DNA of 64,000 nucleotides, from contig NC_079877.1 of the NCBI RefSeq assembly GCF_029227915.1, positions 30,529,851 to 30,593,850 on the forward strand. The letters run 5' to 3'. Positions 11,761-28,800 of the stretch are shown piece after piece. Both the position numbers and the translations under genes were made by a program. Below the pieces are notes generated by a model. That model worked only from the letters and a program-made list of their open reading frames with translations. It was not told where the DNA came from and ran no database searches. The first letter of the stretch is position 1; the number at the start of each line of letters is the position of its first letter. The stretch is from Hydractinia symbiolongicarpus. Lineage: Eukaryota; Cnidaria; Hydrozoa; Anthoathecata; Hydractiniidae.

Positions 11761-14700
11761 TATATGCTTTTCTCTTTTATTATATTTTTCTCAAGTGAAC
11801 AATATGAAAACTTAATAAGTTTTAGTTTCTCCTAGGTAACTTAATTTTATTTAGATGCTTCTTTTCTTATTATTTTTTTCTATTTATTTAGAGTAATATT
11901 AATTTATATGTGTTATGTGATATACTCTTTTTAGAAAAAAGATGCTGGATGTATTTGAATAATTTTTTCCCCGCGTTTCTTCACAGCTATAATATTCAAA
12001 ACAGCTTTTATTTTCGTGCATACTCGACTATATGCGTGTACGGCGATTTACCATTCGCGTAGGGAATTGAACAACTCAAATTCTTGTTTGTTTGTACATT
12101 GTCCAGTGTTTTTCGGTTACAGTAAATCTTTTGAAAACTCTGGAAAGAATCTATTTTTCTCATAGTTGTTGTTTCTGCCGAGGCACAGTAACACCAGTAG
12201 CCTAGGTAAAACCTGAAATTAAACGACGCTAGTACCGAAGTTTGTTTCTGAAATAAAGCAAACAAATCAACATAATAGGGGAGGCTTTAATAGTAAGCTT
12301 TATTTGTGCGTGTCGTATATAGCTTTGTTTGAAAATATAAAACAGTCTCCATCGCAGTGCTTAAATTCAAACGCAATATTGTAACTGATATGCCAGGAAC
12401 TTCCAGGAAAACGATTACGAATTACGCTAATGGCTATAGCAACTCGTAAAAAAGAATTTAATTAAAACGATTCAGCTCAACTGACTTAAAAAAAAGCATT
12501 AAAATAACGCGAATCAGAAGATACATTTATTTTTGTTTTCAGAATTGGTTCATTGATAACACCAGGTTCTCTTGTTTTCTTTGAAGGGTTTACCACATCC
12601 AGATGCACTACAGCTTGCCTTAATTGTGCGAATGAACTGGAACAATACTGCGTTTTTTTTTTTCATCAATCAAACAGAAGAACGAATTATGCGTGTGTGT
12701 TAAGCTTTGTGTTGTGGCTGCCAGAAAATTTCTTTTAAATGTTATTACAGGCATTTAAAATTAATTTTGAAAATGCGCGTTAATTTTTGTGTCTTGTTAA
12801 TTTCCTGAAATAAGTGATGTATGTATCTATTTTTCGTCAGAATAATTTTTTTTTACATGCTTGTTCGTTTTTACAATCAAATAATGACTGGAGCAAGTAG
12901 AAGACATATTTTGTCTTATCATCAAGCCCCATCAAGCCAACACATTTCCCTGCTGCTCAGTGATGTGTTGCGAATTTTTGCGTTAAGGCTCTTTAGACAA
13001 AGTTTTAAATAATACTTCACCCTCGTTACCACGGATTTTTTCTGATTTTGGTATCAACCTTGTCCCCAGGCCCTTTAAATACTTGAGGCAAAGAACCTTG
13101 AAACTATTGTTAACCGTCAAGTAAGCGCTTTGACATCAGGGACAAATGAATGAATGTTTTAATATACAAGAGGGCAACAGGTTAAAAAATCCAAAATCCG
13201 TAGGAACAAGAATGAATAACAATTTCGCAGGACCATTTTTTCTCGAAAACCACTTAGAGCATTGGTATTAACCTGGTGTGGTGGGTCAAAGCCGCAAACA
13301 AGTGAACTGGGGAAAGATTTATATTTAAATAACAAGAAAAAGTTGATTAAGCAGTAAAATTGTATTGTATTCTTGAAAATCATATTCTTATCTTGTTCAT
13401 GAACACGAAACTTCTTGTTCTTTAAAGTCCTTATTTTTTCCAGCAATTTGTTTTTATAAAAATCAGTGTGATCTGATCGTTATGTTGCGAAAGCGCTAAC
13501 AACTTGATAAATTGTTCTTGCGAAAGTTTTTAACATAGGGTGAAGTAAGAAAAGAACAGCTGATGTTAAAATTGGCAGTGATGAAAACAGACATGCTGTC
13601 TTTTTATTTGACGGATCAATCATGTTATTCAATCAACACTCAATAGAAAATTATATTTTATTAGCATAGCACAATGTTGGTATGTCGTGTAATATCTTGG
13701 GATTAGAAAGATAAAACCCGATCAACAAAAATTGATCCGTACGGCTTGAATGAACAGTAAAATCACGGTTTACTTTTTATTGAAATAATTGTTTTTAATT
13801 TATCTTAATACGATAATCCCTTTCCGTACAGAAGTTCTAAAAAACAATGAAGTGTAAACTTGCTGAACTGTAAATTCAAACAGATAAAAATTTTGTATGT
13901 TAACCTTACCTCGATCTAAGACCTTTTACCGTAACCACAGATATATCTTTTTATAATATTTCTATGCCGTAACGGTGATTTCTGTAGAACCATAAGAAAT
14001 ACATTGTTGTTAAGAAGCAAAAGGCATGGAACCAAAGTAGTTTTGGAAACTGGTACAGAAGACGGAGAATCATTCTCGTGCCCAAAGCTCTTTGAAATGA
14101 CAGGCGACGTGAATAAATAAAAGATAACAAATAAATAAATAAAACTAAGGGTTTTTAGAGAGCTCTGGGTCGAGAATGGCAAAGAGTTTAATTTTAGATG
14201 AGCTACTATTTTGCCAAATGAAAGGGTGAATGTGCAGTCTAGTGTCGAGATTCGAGAAGCTCCCTCAATTCTTTTTCGCCCTGAAAGTCTATTATGCTTA
14301 TAAAAGTTGTGCTTACAGTCTATCTGGTTACCATAGCTACACAAAGAGGTAGTCTTTATTTAACCCTCGCTGATGTAGAAGTTGAAACAGCAATGTGAAG
14401 CATGTATCTTTACTATCCACACTAGTTGCAAAGGACGTATGCAAACACTACTGCACTGCATTATACCTTGGAGGTATCTCCATGATTATACGCAATATTA
14501 AGCTTGACGATTACTTACTTTCTTGTTAACCTTCTATTTAAAAATGACAGAATTCACGTGTTTTTTGCTTAATTAGACTGGTGTATCAAATCGAAATCTA
14601 AGCTTAAATTAATACATTTTTTGAATTTACATAACTTCACAAAAAAAATGAACAAAATATAGTGAAAACAGCACGGCTAATTTTGAATTTAGCGCCACAA

Positions 14701-15768
14701 GCGATCATCATCAACCTGTCAGAAAACACGGGGAAGAGGTGGATAAGTGATCACATTGGTTGTTTCTGTATTAATGTCGCGCATTTTAAACTTACCACTG
14801 TTTACAGAGGACGTCGGGTGTTAGGTTATTTGGTTAAATCCATACTCATGAAACATGTTAATTGCGCAAAATTCGAAATCGCATGACGATTTCGAATTTT
14901 GCGACTTTCGTTGGCCGCGACGTGGATTCTTTCGTTGTGAGGGCGCGCGAACGAATGCTACTAGCGAATATTACGTGTTATTTATCTGGCTTACTTGTCC
15001 ACAAATTAAATCTCGCAAAAAATTATGGCCTTTATCTCTTTTTGTGTTTACTCGCTTCAGGCTGGGCTGTTGCTTAGCAAGTTGCTTATTAAAAAAAGTA
15101 TAATTCTCGAAAGTAGTGCCGATTATGATGCGGACACCAAAAAGTTAACTTATTTTATCAGAGTTCAAAAGGTGTTTATTTCAATCTAAACTCTTACGTG
15201 CAATTTGTGAATACCTCTTTCCTAGTTTTGTATTCGGTAAAATATTCACCGAAATAAATAACACAATTCAGATATGGTTGGAATATACAAACGGTGACAG
15301 CACAAAGAATAACAAAGTTTTTTTCTAAACGAATATTTCCAGCTCTTGATATTACAAGGCTGATAATAAAATCCTGTTTATGAAAACATGGAGTACAGTA
15401 AAAAATGTATATTTTCGCGCCAAAATTTTAGAAAAACACTATTATGATTTCCTTTCTGTAGTTGAAAAAAACGTTGGTTTGCTCTTTAGTTACATTTGAA
15501 ATTAACTACTAGCAACTTTTATATATAATCTTTAGTTTTTAGATCTATTTCATTTAACACAAGTGAAAGTTTTGGACGCGAGTGAACTATAAATATTTAA
15601 CTAACTCATGTTTAACAAAACATAAATCCATGTCCATAGTTTAGGTGGTCCACTTGAAGAACACGTCAAATTTTGGGTACCTATGAGACTGATACAAAAG
15701 GTGCCAAACAAAAAATATGAGAGAGCATGACGTCTTCTCTGAAGGTTTAATGATTCCACTGACTGTTG
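11761..15768. other. Gene-poor interval between convergent Vangl and PRMT1
   Basis: Both flanking genes end towards this 4-kb interval. Open frames such as those at 12.0-13.4 kb, 13.9-14.3 kb and 14.7-15.1 kb have no recognisable domain, lack clear splice partners and overlap one another in different frames. I see no exon I can defend. The one distinct structure is the perfect hairpin at 14865-14903. The part nearest 15768 is probably PRMT1 3' UTR; a minus-strand AATAAA lies near 15174. Confidence 0.55.
14865..14903. repeat. Perfect 17-bp-arm hairpin
   Basis: CGCAAAATTCGAAATCG, a 5-nt spacer CATGA, then the exact reverse complement. It is surrounded by GC-richer sequence than the rest of the interval. 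No gene uses it as a terminator; it could be a foldback transposon end or a structured site. Confidence 0.9.
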
Positions 15769-19045
<3,277 letters not shown>

Positions 19046-19451
19046 CTAAATTAAAAATTGGTCTAGTTAAAATGATACTTAACTGCTGATTTAAGGATTT
19101 TAGAATTTCAGGCATACATTATTGATGCAAATTTATTTATTTTCTAATGACAGTACAGTGATTTATATTTTATATGGTTGACCTCACTAACTGACGCATA
19201 TATCCTGTCAATTTTAAATGTTAAAAGTTTTTATTTGAGCTACAGAAATCTATTTTATCCCATAAAGACAATAGCCCTATTTTTTTACAATTGTTAATTT
19301 GTGCACTGATCATGCTTATTAAGTCATTATGAAGTCATGAGCTCTCACACATTTTGAATATATAAGTCTCTATGGATCCCTGTATGGCACCTTCCAACTT
19401 TAAACTAATATGATACATGTTACTTAATACGATACAATTTTACCAGGGATG

Positions 19452-19821
19452 AGATTCAACAGATAGAGAGACTTTCTCCATCTCAAACTCGCTAGGATCA
19501 AAAAGTGTGTTGAGGCAGACAAAATTCTTACAAAAGCTGAAACTTTTCTAAACAAAATAGGTTTTTCTAAAGCTTTGAACAATTTTTGCTTTTTCTTCAA
19601 AGTAAAAATTGTGTGATCGTGTGATCAAAACAAAGCCTACTGTTTTCCTTGTTTGTATTCAAATTTTCAAAAACTTTTTTGTTCTGTTTGCTGCATAGGT
19701 GAACTTTTCAACAAAAGAAAGTTTGAGATAGATAGAGCTAGAAAAGCTGCAAGGGACCAGGATTTTGTTCAAGATAGAGAGAAGTTCTAGATAAAGAGTA
19801 GGCGAGATAGAGAGTTCACTT
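19452..19821. mobile_element. Degenerate relative of the PRMT1-intron pogo-like MITE
   Basis: The stretch opens with AGATAGAGAGACTTTCTCC and CTCAAACTCGCTAGG and closes with GGGACC, TTCAAGATAGAGAG and GCGAGATAGAGAG blocks, all altered copies of the repeats at 16083-16642. Ends are decayed and no TA duplication is clear. It lies upstream of PRMT1. Confidence 0.65.
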
Positions 19822-21021
19822 TATCATCCACTCCGATGTGGGTAAACTGGTTCTTTAGATATTAATGAAATATAAAACATCTGTGCCGGTTTTTCATGGC
19901 TTGTTTAAGATTGAGTTTAAGGTTGTGTTCATATCATACATATATTGTTGTGTGGTAAATGTTGGACAATGATTAGCTGGCAAAATATAGTTGTGCAATA
20001 TACAGTTTCTTATAATTACATGTTCTAGTTTTATCAAATAAAATAAGTATTCAGCAGTTAGCAGCCCTAAGTCATGAGTGTACAGAGGTTTAATTTTGTA
20101 ATAGATTCAATTTTGCCACAAAGAAGTAACTCCATTCCCGCAACTGTGAGGTGCTTAAACTGACTTTCAAGCAAACTTCCTTGGGCTGCCGATTTTTTTC
20201 AGACCCTTGATTTAGTGATTTTTATTTTCCTACCTTTGGTGGTACAATTTTATGAAGCTTCATTTCGATGGATTTGAGGGAATTCACTTTGCTAACTTAA
20301 CTGTTTTTACCTAGGCAAGTCACAAGGGGCTTAGAAAATAGTATTGATAGTCAAGGAAAACATTTTTAAATGCTGTTACAATATAATTAGTATGCTAACT
20401 TTAAATTAAACACCCAGTACAGCTTAAATAAGCAAATTACAGCGTAAGTATATTTGCTGTGTTATATTTTATATGCTTATATATGGCTTATATTCCCTGG
20501 TCCCATCGACTTTTGTATTTTATTAAAAGGAGTAACTTAAAATTTAGCTTTGTTGATAAAACCATGTTTATTTAGCAAAAGGGTTTATAAAATAGCATGC
20601 CTTCAGTCACAGTATAGCTTAATTTGCCTGCTAACATCCATAGTAAAATGTATACAATCAAAATAATAAAAACATTGACTTGCCTTATCTTGTCTGTACA
20701 TGCGATTTTAGTGGAATGAAAAGAAGATGGTTATTACAGCTTATTTAAGCTGTAATTAACTGTCAGCATATTTAAAAGTTTTCCCTGACTGATGGATTAC
20801 CCAGAATATATTGCTTCTATTTTTAAAAGTCTAAAAACCTGGCCAGCAAAATTGTACCTCTCCTAGCAAAATCGTCCCACTCTAAGTCCCATTATTACAG
20901 TATCTGATTACCTTTATTTTTAAATTTCAGTGTCCAGCAATGTTAATATCTGAAATAGCCCACAGAAGGGTGACACAAGGTAAATAAATGTTTTTCGTAA
21001 AAAGTGTTTAAATTGTATTAT

Positions 21022-21039
21022 TGTACGCTATAGCGTACA
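21022..21039. repeat. Perfect 18-bp palindrome
   Basis: TGTACGCTATAGCGTACA is identical to its reverse complement with no spacer. No neighbouring gene explains it; it might be a dyad protein-binding site or part of an old transposon. Confidence 0.8.
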
Positions 21040-21121
21040 CCAACCAAATTCTGTGAACGTCTTAATTCTGTGATTTCACCTTTCTCGGCAACTTTCTCTT
21101 TTTACTGACAACATTGACTGG

Positions 21122-21650
21122 CTATGGCATGATATCCTGGGCTTTACATCCAAGATGTACCATATTACAATTTTCATTGACACAGAGACTTGTGCACTTT
21201 ACGGAACAGACAGCCCAAACATCGCTGGGGTAGATCACACATGGGGAATATTTTTGCGCTGTGGAGGTATGACTTTTTAATCTATTGTTATCTTTGTAAT
21301 CATTCAAGTACCAAACAAACCTAGATTATTATGAAACTAGACAGGATGGAGAACATTTAAGAAAAACACATTTAAGAAAAAAATTATTGCCATGTGTGCT
21401 CTCCACCTTAGATCCCCTTTGGTACTTCGCATCACCAAGTTTTCCTAATGTCACGTCCGTTTTCTGAGCATCAGAAAAAGGTACAAGACAATGTTTCAAG
21501 CAGCTTACTAGCTCTATCTGAGACATTTCATGATATATTGCAACCATATTATTCATAAAATGGACTTTAGAAATACTTCCAGTGGATCTCACATTGGAAA
21601 CACACATCACAGAATTAAGACGCAAATCACGAAAATAAGTTGTTTTTGAC
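21122..21650 (-). CDS. Doubtful Cys-containing coding candidate, two exon-like blocks
   Basis: Two minus-strand blocks stay open and look amino-acid-balanced. The first (about 21329-21650) has SQIELVSCLKHCL and a polar tail. The second (21122-21320) follows a possible acceptor near 21320 and has the Cys-rich run VWAVCSVKCTSLCVNENC before a stop at 21122. The spacing of Cys pairs loosely recalls apple/PAN-type extracellular domains, but I do not recognise the protein. No start codon context or consistent splice phase was established. It may be a pseudogene fragment or chance. Confidence 0.2.
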
Positions 21651-21924
21651 GGTTTCCTTTTCGATCAGCCCTGCACAAACGCCTGCCTTGTTCGCTGGCA
21701 TTTTTGCAAAGTTGTTTTCTGGGATGGCTTATAGTCAAAACCATGAACTTATGTGGCGAGTGGAGTTGCCAGATCGTCGCTAGAGCTGTTTGTTTAGATA
21801 ATCACGAAATTAGGACGGTATATTTTCTAGCTAGCTAAAAAATATTATAAAATAAAAAACTCGTTTGTCAATGCTGAAGCCATTGACCACTTAGGAGTTC
21901 TACACACTATCCTAAAAGGCCTTT

Positions 21925-21995
21925 TGGCCTCCTCTGCTATCCAAGAAACATTTGACAGGGTATATTTGTCAAAATTGGCAAGACTAACCTACATT
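21925..21995 (+). mobile_element. Possible 3' remnant of the SINE family at 42.1-42.4 kb
   Basis: GACAGGGTATAT followed by TTTGTCAA, GGCAAGACTAACCTAC and an AT-rich tail parallels the 3' end of the SINE (GACAGGGTATAT, TTTGTGAGGCTAGCCATG). The preceding GGCCTCCTCTG resembles its GGCCCCTCCTG. No tRNA-like head is present, so it would be a truncated old copy. Confidence 0.4.
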
Positions 21996-22594
21996 AAATA
22001 TATTACATTACTTTCATAAAGCTAGCTAGATTATCAATAATAATTGTGATAAGGCTTTGGTCCTGTATCACACCATAAAATATCGGAATTGCTAAAAAAA
22101 CATAAAATATACCTCGTTTTCTTCTATTTTTCTGACTTTTGATTGAGGGCTGTGGGCCATTAGCTAAGCGCACGTGCAGGATGGGACTGGATGAAGCTCG
22201 AAAGGAAAATTTGCTGATTCTGAAAATCCGAAATTTTCCGGGTTCTGTTATGCAGCAACCTCGTTGTCAGAAATAGGGAAAAAAGCCCTGGGTGAAAGTT
22301 AGACAGGGATATAAAACAAAACATTTTCTTCGGGGCATTTGCCCTTTTTATTAATTTATGGCCAATTGTTGCCTGCTTGCTACTCGGTTAAGACCCTGGG
22401 GTAGAGGATGGGATAAAAACTGGGTGTTAGAGGGGGATAACCGGAAAAAATTCAGACTCTTCAATAAAAATCAATTTCATACGAGTTTCATATTCAATAA
22501 ACCAACCTCGCCTCCGGCACTTTACACGCATGCCATCAATAGAATGTTTGGGTGAAATTGAACAAGTCACGGTAATTCAAGCCGTCTCCAATAT

Positions 22595-22940
22595 AAATAA
22601 GCAAAAAGGGGCCCTGGAGACGAGGTTGACGGTAATTAACAGCACACTCGTTCCCAGGGAATTTTGATAAGGCAAGAGCCCTAGGAACGAGGTTTGATGC
22701 TGTAGGAAAGAGCTCGCACTTTGTTTTGTGTCTACAGTCGAACGTGACACCTGGGATTTTTTTACATCTCTGAAAATGTCCGAAGCGTACAACCTACTTT
22801 AGGAAATCGCATATCTGTCAGAAAGAATGCCGCGAAGAATTCATAAAAATCCTCATCCGCATATTCATTTGTTTAGCTTCGTTCCCAGGGATTTTTCCCC
22901 TTCTCTAATGAAAGGCAAAAATCTCTGGGAACGGTGATGT
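22595..22940. repeat. Cluster of CCCTGGGAACGAGG-type inverted repeats
   Basis: At least four related blocks occur in both orientations, for example CTCGTTCCCAGGGAATTTT then AAGAGCCCTAGGAACGAGG, and TTCGTTCCCAGGGATTTTTC then AAAAATCTCTGGGAACGG. Pairs face each other, forming hairpins, as if several short foldback elements had nested. Weaker pieces are at 8.1-8.2 kb, 22.25 kb, 23.1 kb, 46.9 kb and 51.17 kb. Confidence 0.7.
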
Positions 22941-23778
22941 AGTTACGAGTGTACTAATTGTAAATATTTCTGTTGGCTGTTTAACAAAAACAAATATTTA
23001 CTTATTAAAGAAAAAAGCGAATTGGCTGTCCCCAAACACTCATTGTCTCTTCGTACGAGAAAGGGCTCCTGATCCATACTCAAGCAAATCATGGCATAAA
23101 AGAGCTCTGGGGAGGACAACACAGCCACATTGCGAAAGGACCCCCTGGAATGTGGTTGAGCATTCTGAAGTAAACTTTTTTTTTTTAGGAAAAAAAAATT
23201 GTTCGTAAAAAACAAGCGAAACTTTGAGGTAGAATTATATCTTATAAAGAATAAAATTACGTACATATATACAAAAATTATAAAGAACAATTTAAAACTT
23301 TCCAATGTGTTACTATTTCCATCGATTTTGGTCTAAAAAATGAAACTAATGTGGCCGCACTTTCTATGTTTAAATACTACATATAAAGAAAATGTTGCTT
23401 TAGTTCACTTTCAAAAAGATCAACAGACAGACGACAGGAAATTGCATAAGTTAATTCGTAGAACCTGGAAATCAAGTGTTAGATAACATCAAACATTTTA
23501 AGCATCCATTGTACAGGAAAAACAGATAAAATAAAAAATAATGAATATATTAGTTTTATACTACATATTGTAATTTATTGCAAAGGAAAAAAGGCATAAT
23601 ATATATTGAAAACTCAAAACAGTTTTTTACTGAGCAATACATAAACACACTGAAAATCTATACTGCTGACGTCATTTGCTTCGAAAATCTCAAAAAAGAC
23701 ACGTGGAGAATATTGCAGTTTCTAGGAATGAAAACTCATCGAACTACATTATTTTTCACATTACATTATTAACGAAAT

Positions 23779-25851
23779 TTAATTCAAATATTTTCGACAT
23801 TTTTTCGCGCCACAATAACACAACAACTTGTCTTCTTCTTGTTGAAACTTATAGTCATAAGTCAACTCCTCACCAGCTATAATCCTAAAATGTCAATATC
23901 ATAGTTTAACTTTCGCAGGACGCAAATTAGCGTCGCAGCAAGGACGAAATGCTGACATGCCACCTATTGACCATAATTTGTGACCAGTCAAATTTAATAG
24001 AGGCCCATATGAAAAAGAATTGAATTTTCCATTCGGCAGTGTTCGGGTTCATCCACATTCAGGTAACAGGTGCCATAGGTCAGGTTTAAATTCGAAAGAA
24101 TATCGGCAAAAATAAATTCAAATTATGGGTTCTTCGGAAACGGTGTGATGTCTAAGGGTTAGACAGGAAATCTGAAACATTCTTAAGGTTTTCTTAAGGT
24201 TCCCATCGCACAACATGTTGAGTCACCCAGTGTATTTATAAGGTCTTAGTTTTTTCAGATTGCTGTAATAAAAAATCTCCGTATTTTATTTTTGCGATTA
24301 AGTGGCTGTACGAGAGAATGTGGAAGAGTGACAGAATTATGCTGAACTTTAATTTCACAAAATGTCAATTCAACATACCTTCGTAAAGCAAAGATGACTA
24401 TTTTCTTGCATCCATCCACAGAAATAATCTTGGAAAAACAGTTGGGCTACAGTTGAAAATAAAAAAATAAAGCATAGAATGAAAACAAATAAGACGGAGG
24501 AGATCTACAACAAGGCGTAATCATTTTTTTTTAGAAAATTCTTTCAGTGAATATTACCGCACAAAAGGCTTTTCAACAGTTCAACACCGCGCAATTTTAC
24601 CAGATGTACAATTTCTCATACCTCGCATGAATGATTAATAAACCTAGCAGCATTTCCTTTCATTGTTGCATCAACCACATCCATGTCGTCGATACGAAAC
24701 ATGTAGCAGCCATATCCCTATTCAAGAACGATTATAAAACGTTAGCACATAGTTGGTTAAAATCGGAAAACAACACACTTCATTCTTTGCTATTATGATG
24801 CGAAACAAAGTTGTTACAGTAAAATCGAAAAACACAGCAGAAACGCTATTTCATTCGAACGTAAAATGAACTTCAGAGCTTTCCTGAACCATTGAGAAAA
24901 ACGATATTTTGCACTATGACGCGAACGATTATGAATTTAAAATTACTTATTACATTGCGTACACATTAAGTTCACTGGATACCTTTTGTTCGTAATACTC
25001 TTCCCTTCTGTCAGTTAGCACTGCACGTATTTTTTCACCACTGTATTCAACGATCATATCACCAGCTTCCAAGGATTTTTTACAAAATAAACCACGTCCC
25101 TGGATACCAGATCTGATGAAAAAGAAAAAAACAATTAAAAGCCACTCAGGTTACACTTTTCTAGTCAAAATTTAAAGCAATTGGAATTTTTAGGAAATAG
25201 ATTTAACAAGAATACTTTTACCTTATCGGACAAAAGTGACTAAATTTTTTGGAGGTGACTAAAATTATATCCAATTAAAATTTTGTCCGACTAAGTTTTG
25301 TCCGATAACGTATGTTGCATTTCGCGTTAATTATAGAGAAGGTAGGCAAAATTGGTAGTAAGTAAGCAAGACAGTAAGTTTTTGTAGAATGCCATTTGTC
25401 AATAGTGTGGTGGTTACGTTACGTGAAAATACAAAAATATAGCTAACAAAAGCAAAAATATAATTCGTGAAGTGCAATAAGAAATTTCAATAAGAAAACA
25501 AATATAGCCTAAATAAAAAATAAATTTAGAATTGCTTTCCAGTTTTTTTCTCTTCTTGGAACTTTGGAACTTTCAGAAGTACATATTTTATTTCCAAGAT
25601 TTCCAGAAGTAGTGGCCACCCTAAGCTAACTCCTGTTCAACAATATGAAGAGCTCTGGCAAAAATTGAAGGTCTACTAACCTGAAGACACCAACGTGATC
25701 TTTAGATGTGTTCTTTAGTAACCGATACTTCATCGCAACAGGTAGCTCCTGTGCCCCACCCAAAATCTCGTCGTCAGGAACGTCATCACACTGTTTAGGT
25801 GGAATTCGATAGGGTGAGGCTAACCATGCAAACATGTCATTATCGCCATTT
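23779..25851 (-). other. KMT2A/B (trx): KMT2 exons 22-26: SET and post-SET domain
   Basis: Five exons (25681-25851, 24983-25112, 24622-24717, 24379-24446, 23779-23884) encode the catalytic end. Visible are [17 protein letters not shown], the AdoMet-site block [22 protein letters not shown] with the catalytic-site tyrosines, and the post-SET cysteines CYCGAKKC. The protein ends CRKYLN, like the CRKFLN end of human MLL. All residues needed for methyl transfer appear intact. The last exon is easy to miss because it is short and 495 bp from the previous one. Confidence 0.95.
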
Positions 25852-28800
25852 CTATAAGCAAATTAAAAGTTATGTGGTCGACATGTGACATAAATGAAGT
25901 TTTATTAAAAAATCACACCACCACGTGTGTCCGATTACTAGGAATTTCCGTGGAACACAAGAAATCCAACAAAAACAATTGTAAATACACTTACTTCACA
26001 ACAACTTCTGCGCGTGCGCAACCATGTGGGTTTACAGGTAAGTCCTACAAATAAAAAACATGGATTACATGCATTGGGCGGTTGTGTGCTTTCAAATATC
26101 TTTTCTTCGTTTAAATATCACGTAGAATAACAGCAGACAAGATAACAGTAAAATTGTTGAGAGGTTTATTTTTTGTAAAAAAATCAGTTGATAAAGAAAT
26201 ACTGATGTAACGCTTTTCACTATACTTACACTGACATGCAAAACAATGGTATCAGGGTTGCCACAGTCAAATTTAAGATGAGGACTGTTGATTTAAGTAC
26301 ATTGCTCCAAAAAAATGAGAATATTTAAATTTTACAGGTTAAGAGTGCGAGAGATTTATGTTTATGTTGAAACACTACGCATGTCGCAATGTGTTTATAA
26401 CTTATTTAGACAATTTAGAACTATAATATTGAGCATTACACTTCAAATATTCAAAACCACACTTTAAATCGAAAACATAATGTTACTCCTCTTTTACTTC
26501 TCTTCAGGTTTCAGATATAATAAACATCAATAATAAACATATACGTATACATATAAATTCATATCTCATTCTACATACTTGGTCATCTTCAGTGACACAG
26601 GGTAGATGATGTTGGAATTTATAATTTCTGCATTTATGACCACCAGGTAGTTGCTCCACCAAATAACATACAAATTCTTTTGATAATCCAATGAAGTCGT
26701 ATGCATCGTTTACTATAAAGTAATAAATAAGCAAATAAATAAATAATATTTAGAGAACAGTCCGTATTAAATGCCTTCTCAACTTTCCTAAAATAAAAAA
26801 CTCGTATGGACAACATTATTTTAAAACTTTACTCTACTTAGCTGTTTAACTGTTTAACTGGAACTCATTTTATAGCAAAAAAACTTAACTACGCTCATGA
26901 CTGCTACGTACGGAAATGACTCGTACGAAAACGGTAACGTAAACAGGTGCAAACAGAATATTATTTTTCATTCTCATATTTCACGTAAAGTCTCGTCGAT
27001 AATCCACTGTGCTTTAATTTTTCAAATGTTGTGACTGGCTCGTCTTTAACTTGTCAGACCGTCTACTGTTTTGACATTAACAAAGCACCAAAAATGCCAA
27101 TAAATCTCAACTAAGGGAGTGTGTATGAGGCGACCTGGTCTGATTAACGGAGGTAACTCGCCAAGACCATGGCTACTTCACTAAACATTAAACATGTTTA
27201 TATGAGAAGCAAGCCAATTTTGTCGGGAAACCAGAAAGGGAGGATGAATTTTTGCCTGAAAAACACTTTACCGAGCTAGCCTAAGCGAGATGATTTTTAT
27301 GCTAAAGTATTTTATCTCTTTTTGTTTTAGGGCAATATATTTTTGTTTCGCATTGTTTAATGTTTTTTTTGTTCAGAGCTGCCCAACTAAGACAGGTTAT
27401 TTCACATAAAAAACTAGGTACAAACTAGACCGGCAAGTGAGCTAGCCCGCCGTCATATACCACCCCCACCCTTCACCCCTCTTAACAAAACAAATAATCT
27501 ACTAACCATCAACTATGAAAGGTGGTAAGTTTATATCCATGCGTAGGTCGTTTATTTCCGTGATAAGTTGTTTCCAAATTTCTAAGGGGTTAAAAACAGT
27601 ATATGAATGACAAAATTGCTACTAACAAGCTCTGTAAACTCTCAAATAGAACAACTACAACAAGAAAATAGATGGAATCAGCATACCTTCCAGAGAGGAA
27701 CTCTCGCTAGCCCATCCATCATCATTTTTTAACACAAATTTAAGTGATGTTTGTGACTTCTCCAGTATCTCTTTTTCTTCTTTTGCTAGCAAAGTTTTTA
27801 AACATGCTGTGTAATCTCTCTTGTGCTTCTTGACTCGCTTTACTCTTCTTTCAGACTTGTTTACCTTCGATTGCTCACATGTGCTTATTTCCACTGTGTT
27901 GTAGACGAATTGATCAGCTCCTACATTCTCATTAAATGCACATACATCAAACTCCGTGTTCGCACAAGGTACATCTACTGATTCTTTTACTCGTTTTCTT
28001 TTACTCAACACAGGCCCACATGGCCGACTATGGACAGAGGTGTCAAAATCTAAACTTGGTGTTGGCAGTGTTCCAGATTTAGAAACTGAAACTGCGTTTT
28101 CGCAGTCCGTCGTGCTTTTTGAGCATTCTTCATTGGCCACTTTAATGCGCTTTCGATATTTTCGTTTAGGTTTTACAACAGGAGCCATAACCATCTGATG
28201 GGCAGTATGAATTAAGCTGTTCCATGAGACTGGGTCCAGTCCATTATTTATTTTTAAATCATTAGGTACAAGATTGGATTTTAGAATATGTGTGGGATTT
28301 TCGTACAATCGTTGCTTTGCATAATTTCCAACTATGTCGCTGTTTTGTGTAACATTTAAATTTCGAACATGCACATTGTTCCAATACTTTGTTTTGTTCA
28401 TATCCAACGGCTGATATAGGTTACTGTTTTGGTTGATGTTCTCGAGTTTTGATATTGCACTGACGTGTGGTAACGACAATCCATGTATATTTGCGTTGCC
28501 ATGAATTTTATTCTGAACTGCTGTAGCAATCATGGCATTTTGAATGGTATTGTCGTAGAGATGTTTTATGGATGTATTTAATGACGGAAGCTTAGGTATG
28601 GTGTTTGATGATGTACCTCTGAATGCATCTGCAGATGAAGCAGGCAATAAAATATCATCTTTAGTTACCATCTTTTCACCTGTGTTCTCTTTACTTTCTC
28701 GAATAATTTTCTGAATATCATTACTAGCTATACCAGCGTTAATCAACTCTGTCCACAAATGCTCTGGCAAGTACGCTGAATAACAAATCAAATCATCGCT

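Noticed and set aside
14662-15103. Three overlapping plus-strand open frames
   Set aside because: They overlap in different frames, share no domain, and two of them begin in or cross the perfect hairpin at 14865-14903.
26219-26290. Possible extra KMT2 exon between FYRC and the WDR5 motif
   Set aside because: Exon 26579-26712 joins exon 25995-26044 in phase and matches MLL spacing; this stretch adds nothing recognisable.
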